Assembly: GCA_037501455.1 (NCBI GenBank)
Contig: CM074856.1
Coordinates: 52,915,001 to 52,979,000 of the forward strand
Source of the DNA: Lantana camara
Taxonomy: Eukaryota; Streptophyta; Magnoliopsida; Lamiales; Verbenaceae
Reading direction: 5' to 3'
DNA: 64,000 nucleotides
Positions within the stretch are counted from its first letter, which is position 1. The number at the start of each line of letters is the position of its first letter. The position numbers and the translations under genes were made by a program. Of the stretch, positions 12,655 through 22,604 are shown piece by piece. The notes beneath the pieces are model-generated. The model worked only from the letters and a program-made list of their open reading frames with translations. It made no database searches and was not told the origin of the DNA.

Positions 12655-14958
12655 CTTGGTGCTTTGAACTTATTCCTTTGAACAAGCTTAACATTGTCCT
12701 TCTTTCTCACCTGAGAGTTTTCATCTGCCTTATGATCATCGTCTTTTTTCTTACCTTGCAACATTTAAAATAATTTTCATGAATACAAATGAGAAATAAA
12801 TAAGAATACATTTAAAACAATTATCACGAATACATTGAAGTACTTACTGTAAGTTTTGCCCTGTCAATGTTGATCTCCACAAGTGAAGGTTCTACAGTAT
12901 GGGTGATTTGATCACTTTTTTTTAGAATCAAACTATCCAGATGCTTCAAAGGTAGATATCTCAACATCTACCTGATTCCAATCAGGCTCATCCCCCCAAT
13001 CTGGTGAAGGATTATCTTCTACAATACTTGTATTTGGCTCACATGTATTTTCCTCTGCAACTGTTTGATCAGCATGTTGTTCACTTGTATTTTCATTAGC
13101 TTTTTCTTTCTTCTTAGGACAACCCCTATTGTTGTGGCCATTTTCACCACAAAATTTACACTTTTACTCAGTTTGATGCCTTCTTATTCTGTTTGAATTC
13201 TCATTTCTCTTTAGTTTTTTCTTTCTCTTTTGTGTAATCTAATCCTTGTCCTTTCTACTTACACCAATTGGCCTTCCAACATCTCTTCCATAGTTAGGGA
13301 AAAGTGGAGGAATATATGCAGTTGTTTTTCAATTTTCAAGGCCATCAAGTGGTAAAAGCACATGATCATACACTGTCTTGTAAGTCTCAACCTAGTAACA
13401 TTTATCTACAAAATCTTCTGGTTTCAGCCTCTAATAATTTATTGCACTTAGTGCATGTTTACAGGGAATTCCAAAAAGTTCCCACTTTCTACAGGAGTAT
13501 GTGTGTGACCTCAAATCAACCTTAAATCTTCTGCCATTAGTACAATATATTTCATAGAAAACATCACTGGATTTAATAGGCCTGGACTCTATTGTTTTTT
13601 CCCAATTCTTTGCTAAAATCTTTCTAGTCTTGGGACAAAGTTTACCTTTCCAGCTTTGATGTACTTTGTCTCTGCATTTCTGAAGCTTAGTTATCAAGAT
13701 TTCCCCATTTTTCTCGAACACAGAGTAAATCTGTTTCTCTCTTGCTTCAAGGATTGTGAAGTTAAATGACTCAAAAATGCTGTTCAGCAGAAGGTCATAT
13801 TTTGAGTCATCTGAGGAATGTGATTTACTCCAGAAATATGGTAGCTTATCACCTAACCAATCAACTGCTTTGGGAGCCAATTTAGCTAAATGCTTAATCC
13901 TTTCAGAAAACTCAGGCACAGTACCTGCTCTGGCTATCTTCCACAAAGCCTTTAATTGGTAACCCCCTAAAACCAGCATAGACCATATTACCATGCAAAT
14001 GTCTGACAAAAAACCTATTATGTGATATTGGGAAAACAATATCAAATGTAGGAACTAGGCCTTTTTTTTTATCAGACATGAATACCCACTCATGCTCATT
14101 TTCAATATTCAAATCATGCTTCAAAAAGTTGTAAAAACCATGTCCAAGTTTCTTTTGTTTCACTACCAACCACTGCAAAACAAATGGAAAATGGATTGTT
14201 ATTAGGGTATACACCCACTGCAGTCAACAATACTACCTTGATTGGCCCTTTTAGATGACACCTATCTACACCAATCCACTTTCTGCAAGCACTCAAAAAT
14301 GCATCTTTCAAGGCTTTCAAATAGATGTACATTTTGCTAAATCTTGCTCTGTCAGACACAAAATCATTTGCACATGAAATAACTACAGTCGACCCTAGGT
14401 TTGACATTCTAATGTCTTCTGCATAGCCCCATAATTTTCCATATTGAACTTCAGATTCACCTTCTGTCTTTTTCATAGCTATCTACGCTCTATAAGCTTG
14501 ATGTGTTGTTACATTAACATTCATCTTTGAAACAATATCTTCCCTCCAACCCTTAATTTTTCTCTTAGCATCAGTCCTAAAATGACTCTCAAACCTCTCT
14601 CCTAACCATGAAGACTTAACATTTTTCACATGATAGTTTCCATTACAACTGTGTTTATCTCTAAATTCTGCAATTTGGAAAGGCACATTATCTTTTACCA
14701 TCCTTACCAGCTTTACCTCCGTGACCACCTTCCTTACCACCCCCTGGCTAATGCATTTATTCTCCATCCACAACCTTATTCCTGACAAACAGCATAAGTC
14801 CTCCTTAGATCATTCTTAGCAAAACCAATGTTTCTCCTATTTTTTATAGCATAATAATAAAAAACTTTTTTAAAGTCACTCTTGTTGTCAAACCACTGAC
14901 CTAAAAAGAACTTGGGATCATATGTATCCTTCACATTAAATACTTGATATTTTTTTCA
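12655..14958 (-). pseudogene. MULE (MuDR-type) transposase, middle and C-terminal part of exon 2
   Basis: Minus-strand fragments read in order: a MuDR DNA-binding region (QVFNVKD...DFKKVFYYYAIKNRRN, near 14958-14800); a segment ending in HQAYRA then a TAG stop; the transposase core with GVDRCHLKG (first catalytic Asp, near 14247-14276) and FMSDKKKGL (second, near 14059-14085); a region with the likely catalytic Glu; a SWIM-type finger ending in GIPCKHAL (near 13441-13505); and a CCHC knuckle CKFCGENGHNNRGCP (13117-13160). Breaks include an early stop/frameshift near 14786, the TAG near 14483, and frameshifts near 14125 and 13950. The first Cys of the SWIM motif is replaced by Tyr. The C-terminus is cut at 12655 by Copia R1. 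The gene continues through solo LTR A into 18177-18759. Confidence 0.9.
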
Positions 14959-15894
14959 TGTGATGTCCGTCTCTTCAACAATCCAGGTATGACGTTACAA
15001 GTGAGTTTAATTACGTAATGTAAATGTTTTAATTTCAAATATTAGAATTACGTCACGTCGCATGCTTTACGTGTCAACATGATCTTTATTTTAAGTTATT
15101 TATTACCCTAAAATTTATTTATTATGTGATTAGACTCAAAAGTCCATTTAATTGAAGTTTACGGACTTAATCACTATTAGGGTTTTTGAGTCGTTCTTCG
15201 GCTAAATTGAGCTCGAGGATTCGGATTCAAATTTGATTTCACCATTGGAATCGTTTCGAAGATTTGGGTCCAACGGAATAAGCCTTGCATTTTTCTGAAG
15301 CCATTTGGAACTCTTACAATTTTAAAATTTGAACCAATTGAACCAAACCCTTCTAGAACCGAACCAGACCTATTTCATTTCCCCTAAAAATCAGACCATA
15401 TCCTTTTCCTCCTCATTTCTTGCTTTCACGTACTAAGAAGATAAGGGAAGAGAAGAAAAGGGTTTTCCCCACCTCAAGCTTTGAGCTCAACCGTTTTAAT
15501 TACTTGTTTCCTTAAGTATGAAGAAGACGATAAATAGTGTTATTACGTGAAAATTTGCTCCCATATCTCCATTCTTGAATTAATTGCTCCAAGATTGAAA
15601 TATGATATTCTCTTGAGCTTTCTTGTTTCATATTTATTGAAATTCTTGTTGTTGGTTGCTCGTTTCATGAAACTCCATTAATGGAGCTTTGTGTAGTTTA
15701 ATGGTAGCTCATTTAATACTAGATTCCATTCTCTAAAAGCATGCCTAAGTGTTTATTTATCCCTTAAGTATCATTTTCATGGATTTACACCTTGATTTTT
15801 GGAGAAATTGTGACTTAATTGTTGTTGCCTTGCTACTTCCTACATGCATGCCCTGTTGCTACCTCGTCTAGCCATTTTTATGGCAGGCTTAAAG

Positions 15895-16110
15895 CTTTTA
15901 CAGGGGTAACTCCCTCTTTGGGGTTTAATGTCATGGCCGTGACTAGGCCATGAAATGTAAGGATTTTGGGGGCTGCATTGAGTCATCCCGATGACAACCC
16001 TTCTTCTCTTTGGGAGTTAATCCGGTGAGTCATTTGAAGGATTTAGCCCCTGATCTCATCCACCCCCGTGGCTGAGTTTATGAAGAAAGGGGGTCACCCC
16101 CTGAACCCCG
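15895..16110 (+). repeat. Element-specific word island in LTR A
   Basis: Contains short inverted or repeated G/C words such as GGGGTAACTCCC, CATGGCCGTGACTAGGCCATG and GGGGGTCACCCCCTGAACC within about 215 bases. It lies at the position (about 0.94-1.15 kb into the LTR) where other copies carry a different set of words. Confidence 0.45.
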
Positions 16111-17622
16111 CTATTTTGTGGACTATATATGTGTTTGTTTAGCGGTTTATTTCACGTGTTCTCCCCCCTCCCCCACGGAACATGATCCTAACTTGTTTTA
16201 TGCACTTAAATAAATATGAATTGATTTAATATGATGTGTTATATAATTTTATGGTATGTTATTAAATGTTAAATGTTTTATATGTTCGTAAAATATTAAG
16301 TACTACCGTATGCCTTCCATTTTTTATTTTTTTGCATACTCGTATCACTTAAATGTTTCTTTAGCATGTTTTATGGATATAACTGTGTATGAGATGCCTT
16401 GTGTTGTATGAAACTGATATGAATATGAATTATATATATGTGATTTCATATCTTACGTGCATAAGCATACGCCGTGCGTCTACGTGGTTTATTCTTGAGT
16501 TTAAGCCTCGTATTTGTCTTCAATTTGTGCAGGTGCACCCGGGGTGGTGGTTTGCTAGCCGTGTTGATTCCGGGATGAATCGATCATCGTGTCTTCGACT
16601 TCGTCGGTGTAAGATGAGGTTAGGATTATAATTATGACCCTACCTTATGTACCCGTTTTCGAATGTATGTGGATTATAGCCCTAAGTATAAGTAAATACG
16701 TGCGTGATACGTGTTTTTATGAATTTGTTATAAGCTTACAAGTATGATACGCTATGTACAAACCTGAATGCGCTTCATTTGAATTGATTTGATTTGTGAA
16801 ATATTAACTATGCTTCAAACTGTGTGTCGCTTATGAGCTGGGAGCTACGAGCTAAGGAAATATTATGGATTTGACACGGAGAGGTATGTAAAGCATAGTT
16901 GTTTCAAGGTAAGGTATGATATATTTACTTATGATAAGATATGTACGTTTGTGGCAGGGTATGAATATTAATATTAATTTGAATATGAATTTGAATATGA
17001 ATATGATCTGTTCTGTATGTTGGGCCTCGGATTCTATTGCACCAGGCGGCCCGGGACTACACTGGGCTATCGAGATAGGCCTGTGTTTAGTCTCCATATG
17101 GTAAGGATGTACCGAAACCCACTAGGAGGTTTAATTAGGGGATTGAGTCCTGAGGGTTTGAGTGCTCGCGCTATCCCCTTACCCATATAGATGGCTAGTG
17201 GGTATACACCCTTCCATCATTTGAGTTATGGAGGTATGCTAAGTATGCTTGTTTTTGTCTTATTATTATTATTTTTTTCGATATGATATGAGAAGGAGGT
17301 TGGATTATGATGCTCGTACCCTTCAAGCTATACGTATTTCGGCTATGGTTTGTGAAATGGGGATAGATTCGTAATTAAGATAAAATTTGAAATATTTTAA
17401 TAAGATAAATTTGAAAGATATGTTAAGATTTTTTCGATACGAAACGTTTGTTATGATTCGAATAAGCTATGTTATGCTTCGTTTTGTTTGTTGAGTAACC
17501 CGTCTACGTATGTATCACGGGTAAATATTTTAGTGTGTAAAAACTATCCCCTGGTTCATGAACATTATGATTTGAACATGCTGTGCTCTCATATATATAT
17601 ATATAGGTGTGTGTGGGTAGCC

Positions 17623-17650
17623 CCTCACTCAGTCAATGTGACTGACCCTC
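17623..17650 (+). other. Conserved stem-loop upstream of a splice-acceptor-like site, LTR A
   Basis: CAGTCA-ATG-TGACTG (6-bp stem) lies inside the conserved block CCTCACT...ACCCTC, 27 bases before TTTGTAG/G. Confidence 0.6.
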
Positions 17651-18176
17651 TCCCTCCCCAACATTTTTAGTTTGTAGGTTTGCTTCGGAGTTCGAGCTAG
17701 GTGGCTTGAGTCGAGTCCTTGGAGTTTGTCATTTTGTTGAGTCTGTCATTTAAGTTTGAGTACTTGCTTCCCATTATGTATTCGGATAAGAATGTTTGGA
17801 TACGTTGTATGTATGAATGGTTGTTTATGTTATCTTATCATTTTGGGACAGGCTTCTAGGGATAGTTTGAACCCGTTAATTTATGATTTATGTTTTATGT
17901 TTGAATTCGGGATTAGGTATCTATATTAGTGAACCCATCAACTGTTCATATATGATTTAAATTGGTTTGTATGCTTCCGCTTATGCACTTGTTTTTGTGT
18001 TTTTAATTTTTAAGTCAGGGTCTACGTTCCTCATAGAGTGTGAGTCTGTCTGTCTCTCGTTTGCCTCTACTTGGTTCATGTACGGGCTCTGCATCTCATA
18101 TGTGGATTGGCATTTTTGGGGGGGGGGGGGGGGGGGGGGGGGAGGGGGACGGGTGACCCACCGTGTGGGTGCTACA

Positions 18177-18759
18177 GTTCATCATCAGAATCCTTCTCAC
18201 TATTAAAGTTTGAAGAATTAGAATCTTAATATTTATCACTATTTTCTTCATTAGCAGCATTAGGCTCAGATGTATTCCCCCCCCCCCCCCCCCCTGGTTT
18301 CATCAACATTAGATGTAAGTAAATTCTTATCACATTCATCACCAACATCATTCTCACCAAAACTGTAATCACTTTTTGAAAATTCTTCATGCTCAGAACT
18401 TTGCACATCAACATTGTAATTATTAAAATCATCATCAACTTGATACAGAGATTCTAAGAAAATTTGAACTTCTCTATTTCTTCATGACACAAACAAAGAT
18501 GCAGAATGTGATGACTCTCTTTGAACAAAATAAATTCACCATTTTCAATTTCATAATACCTTTTATTCGCTTTATAGCCTAATCCCTCACACAACTTATC
18601 CACATAATCAAACCAAATCCTGTTTAGGTCAACATAGTCTAGCTTACTAACCTTTCCCCCAAAATACTCAACACCTTTATTTCCTTTGCTGAAAAATCCT
18701 CCATGGTGGATAACAAGTGTGACGGCGGGTTCGTCTGGATCTGAAAATACCAAAAAACT
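18177..18759 (-). pseudogene. MULE transposase, N-terminal part of exon 2
   Basis: Minus strand. A TATTTTCAG acceptor precedes 18759, then the sequence reads PDEPAVTLVIHHGGFF (VIHHGGFF is typical of the N-terminal domain of plant MuDR-type transposases) followed by a YFGGKVSKLDYVD segment. An acidic linker follows (18440-18177), in a shifted frame in places, interrupted by an 18-base C run (18277-18294) that reads as glycines on the coding strand. LTR A cuts the exon at 18176/18177. The frame agrees with exon 1 at 21207 if the intron between them is removed. Confidence 0.85.
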
Positions 18760-18824
18760 TATGTTAAGATTTTGTTACAGAGCTTCACATTAAAAAAAAA
18801 AAAATCTAACGCGATAAGGACCAT

Positions 18825-21077
18825 TGTTAGGAATAGTGCCCTAGAAAGCCGATTAGTCATAATCCGTTTTGGGACATTCCTAGTATCACAGACAATCTTT
18901 GAATAATATACGATTGATTAATATCATAGGCAAACACTTCTTTATATGCTCTTGTTTGGTATGCGTTTACTTTAGTTGTGCATGTATGAGAACTCCCCTA
19001 ATCCTGATGACTTTAGGACTACCATTTAGGTGAAATGGTTCATGAAACGAGCCCTATATCACATAAGTCATGATTAGTAAAATACTCTAAGCCGACGAGT
19101 CCTACCGACAGTGGGAGTGTCAACCTGACTCCTCTAAGGCTTGCTTGTGGGATCACGCCCTTAAGAAGGACCACCTTGTTTCATGTAGGTGCAAAGTGTA
19201 TAGTTGATACGTGCGTGATACATGAGGGTGCTTACTTTAATAAGTAAGTTTACTGAGGTGCCCTGTGTGAGAAGATTCCTAAATGGAAAAGGAAGTTTCT
19301 ATTTCAGGAAATGGAAACTTCCAGATTAGGAAATATCTCACGAGTCCTTCTTGAGGTTCCATGTCACTTTATGAGTTAACTCTGTAGTCTTAGGTATAAG
19401 CTTTAAAGGGTGTCGCCTTAGACAACTGATTCAAGTCTTATGTTGGGGCTGCACAAGTGACTCATGAAAGTGAATGAGAATCAAGAAAGGACCTACACTT
19501 GCATTTGCAAGGTGATCTCTTATTGTGTAAGTCATTCATATGCCATATGGAGTCCTTGGCCAAGGCAGTAGATCAAGATATCAAGAAAAGGGTTTCTTGG
19601 ATTGAGATCAAATGGATATGAAATGCACTTAGCTTTAAGACCGGATTATTAGGGTTCTGATTATTCCCTTACCCTAGTTCTTGGTTGAGAGATAGTAAGT
19701 AGGAGGATTGTATCTCACAATGAATCAATGACTTAAAGGTTCTGTCGAATCCGAACATTCCAATTCAGCTAGGGGTTAAACGCCTGTTGCTAGACTATGG
19801 TCGTTTAATCTGTGGACTGATTAATTAATTAGTGAATTAATTAATTAGGGTCACTACTAATTGAATTGAGAACCTAGAGGGTCACACACAACAACTTGGT
19901 TACATGAGTTGAGGCTTTAAAATGGTTAAACGAGTTAATCGGGCCAAGAGGGTTCCACACGTGTGAACCACACGTGTGGCTCACGTGAGTGACACGTGTC
20001 ATTGTGACACGTGTCTCACACGTGTGTAAATATATGTGTATATTTATTTATGTGTTAAATAATTAATGTGATTAATTATTTAATAGACTTTGGTTTAATT
20101 TTGAATTAAAAAGAAAGTCTTATTTTGGAGAAAAATAATCTAGTTAATTAATTATGAATTAATTAATTAGATAAAATAAGTTATTTATTTTAAATAAATA
20201 AAGTATAAAATTATCCAAAAATAGTTTGGATATTTTAGCTCTCTTGAAAGTTGATTTGAATTTGAATTCAAAGTCAAAGTCAAAATTACTTGATGATCAA
20301 GTAATAGGAGAGAGGGACCAAATCCTTAGTCCATAAGGACTAGGATTTTCGGCCACTCCCATCCTATATATAGAGCTCCCCTTTGAGCTAATCGAGAATT
20401 CTTTTGGTTCATGTGTTGAACACCATCCTTTCTCCAAGATAAACAAAACCCTAGGTTAAGCCTAAACACTAACTAGAGAACTAGCATCCTTACTAGTTAG
20501 ATTGTAGCCAAGTTGGTGGACTATCTCTAGAGAGCTTCAAGTTAGAAGTTTTGAAGATTCGAGCTTTACCAAGGAGTGGGCATCAAGAAAAACGATCAGA
20601 AGGGATGATGAAACGATTCTGATCCCAAAAGAAAACGAGTGAAAAAATCGAACCAAAGAAGATGGCAAAAACCGTTCGTCCATATCCTGAAGGATGAATT
20701 TTTTCACGAGGGTTTTGTGACTGGAAGATTCCTACTTTCGTAAAACTGGTTTTCGAAGGGAGTTTCAATCATGCTTTTCTCTTTCATGTCTCTTTCTTTA
20801 TGTTATATCGTTAAGAACTTCTCTAACATGATTTGAATCCAGGTTGGTGTGGATTGTTATCCCTAAAATGGATTCTGAATTAGAAAGAGATTTCGAGGGA
20901 CGGGTTGCCATTACCGCATGAAGCGCGTTTGAGGGCGGCTCAAAACGTGTCAAGAAAGCTACTACCTAAGTGAGTTTCTTGATCTCTACGAATTTGGATT
21001 CACGATTGCGAGTCCAAGATCCTTTTGTTGGAAAATTTTTTAAATTTTCGCTGCTTTCTGATTCCTGTTTTCCAACA
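18825..21077 (+). mobile_element. Copia-type solo LTR in the MULE intron
   Basis: It runs TGTTAGGAATAGTGCCC...TTCCAACA with perfect TSDs ACCAT at 18820-18824 and 21078-21082. The first bases resemble the R1 LTR start (TGTTGGGAATAGTGCCC), so it is a related family, and the ends are short inverted repeats (TGTTRGAA type). A TATA-like CTATATATAG lies at 20364-20373, after an ACACGTG-rich stretch (about 19957-20025). There is no internal region, so it is a recombination product. Confidence 0.92.
20364..20373 (+). promoter_or_regulatory. TATA-like box of the intron-borne Copia LTR
   Basis: CTATATATAG, followed by C/T-rich and A-rich leader-like sequence. Upstream, near 19957-20025, several ACACGTGT/CACGTGAG words form overlapping palindromes of the G-box type. 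Confidence 0.5.
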
Positions 21078-21206
21078 ACCATATCATCAACAGTACCGAG
21101 CAACAAGATAAACACCACGTGAAAAAAACCTCACTTTACCCAACATACATGATAAAATATTCCATTCAAACTTTACCCATGGTGAAAAAATACAGCAGAA
21201 ATTAGA

Positions 21207-21332
21207 ATTCTTACGGTAATAAGGTACTAAGTCGAAGTTCTTCGGTGGGTCTCGCAATTCCATGTTTTCTTCCAACGCCGAACTTAGAATTTCAGGAATT
21301 TGTTCTTGCATTTCACTGATTACTTCATACAA
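21207..21332 (-). pseudogene. MULE transposase exon 1 (N-terminus)
   Basis: Starts at an ATG (21332, minus) with MYEVISEMQEQIPEIL and continues to DPPKNFDLVPYY, ending at CC/GTAAG (21207/21206). The encoded 42 residues are acidic and show no named domain. They are assigned to the MULE because the splice donor is in frame with exon 2, and because all sequence between is explained by one solo LTR. An upstream start in the region taken by the Athila insertion cannot be excluded. Confidence 0.65.
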
Positions 21333-21425
21333 TGGTTGGAATTGAGAGAGATTAGAAGAGCAACTTTACGACAAGGAGAATAAACTTAGGGATTTTAAGA
21401 AATGTGAAATCGAGGGTAAGAAATC
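21333..21425 (-). other. MULE 5' flank up to the Athila insertion
   Basis: Short stretch upstream of exon 1. It ends in AAATC (21421-21425), which recurs at 35157-35161 beyond the Athila element, so the MULE upstream region continues there. Confidence 0.6.
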
Positions 21426-22604
21426 TATTAGGCCTAAAAAGTTTAACATTTTTAGCCTATATTTCATATGTTTTCAGGCCATTTTCGTGCCTAATTGTCT
21501 CTATTTTTCTCCATTTAAGTTCATATTTCATTTGGGAGTCAAGAAAAGAAGAAGTGGTGAAAACGATGCATAAAACGAAGTTTAGAAGACGAAACGAGCC
21601 AAAACAGGCTAAGACAGTTTTTCCAGTAGCTCGTTACGCGCGTGATGAGACTGTGAAGGGACGTGGTAGAAAGTTAAATTCTTGTTATGGGCATGATGGC
21701 ATCGTGGGGTCCAGAAGCTATATGTCGGGCCTAATTTGTTATTTCAACTTTGGACTCATCCAAGCCTAATGGGAACTCATTTTTGGCAGAATAAAAGAGC
21801 TATTCAGATGTCTTAAACCCTAGCTATCATTCATTTTAACGTAAAGAAGAGGAGAAAGAGAAACTATATAGCTTTGGAGACGAACGGGTGATCTAGCCGA
21901 AAGGCTAGAATTCCATCTTTCATGAAGGAATCTCGTCGGCTTCTACAGAAGACTTTCATAAGCTTTTCTTTTCCCTTTAATTTTAGTTTTAATTCGTTGT
22001 TACATCGTAAACTAATGTCTCATGTTTTGGATGATTATTAATTTAGTAGTTTTATTATTGTTTTTGTTCTTGTGTTTATGTTTCTTTAGTTTCGTATTCA
22101 TTAGAATAATGATTGTGTAGAATAGATGTTTGATGATATGGTTGAATGAATTCTTATGATTATCATGTGAAGGAATTATGTTTTTATTGCGTGTTAGAGA
22201 AGGTACACCTTTGACATGAATTTAGAATTGGTTTTCTAATCGAAAGATTGTTGGTTAATTTGGATTAATTAATTCCTAACAATTAGGGTTAAAGAGATGA
22301 AGAAATTTGGTCTTTCTCAAGCAATCTGTGATTGAATAATGAATGACAAGACACTGTTATTTAATCACTCTAATCTTATTCGTATGGTTTAATCTATTTT
22401 TGTATGTTTGACTACAAAAATGGCTTGTACAAGTACTTGACTTTGAGAGAAGCTAGCAGAAACATTAGTGATTAGGATTGTGATAATCTAAGTAATTGTT
22501 TGGCATTAATTCAATTCCTAAACTGCTAGATTGTTATCTCCATGGGCTATTTGTCGTTTGTTTGTTAAGTCTTTGTTTCGTGTTATAGTAGTTAGTAACC
22601 CCTT
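21426..22604 (+). mobile_element. 5' LTR of an Athila-like Gypsy element (3' end lost)
   Basis: Matches 28840-29232 plus 34185-35022. It starts TATTAGGCCTAAAAAG, where the other copy has TGTTAGGCC (the TG terminus is mutated to TA). AAATC before it and AAATC at 35157-35161 are a perfect TSD 13.7 kb apart, which ties the two LTRs to one insertion. Gypsy LTR B interrupts it at 22604/22605, and the last 135 bases or so are missing. Confidence 0.88.

Larger units (their letters stand above)
14959..18176 (+). mobile_element. Gypsy solo LTR A inserted in exon 2 of the MULE transposase
   Basis: It runs TGTGATGTCC...GGTGCTACA (3218 bp) and is flanked by TTTCA on the left and GTTCA on the right, a target duplication with one mismatch. 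The MULE reading text resumes on both sides. It carries a donor-like AA/GTATG at 15516, a word island (about 15895-16110), the conserved stem-loop (17623-17650), an acceptor TTTGTAG at 17677, and near its 3' end a run of 25 G (18118-18142) followed by AGGGGG. Confidence 0.88.
18760..21206 (-). other. Intron of the MULE transposase, carrying a solo LTR
   Basis: On the minus strand a donor CC/GTAAG lies at 21206 and an acceptor TTTTCAG ends at 18760. Taking out the 2253-bp LTR and one copy of its 5-bp duplication leaves an original intron of about 190 bases. Joining exon ends across it keeps the frame from LVPYY into PDEPAV, which supports the boundaries. Confidence 0.7.
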
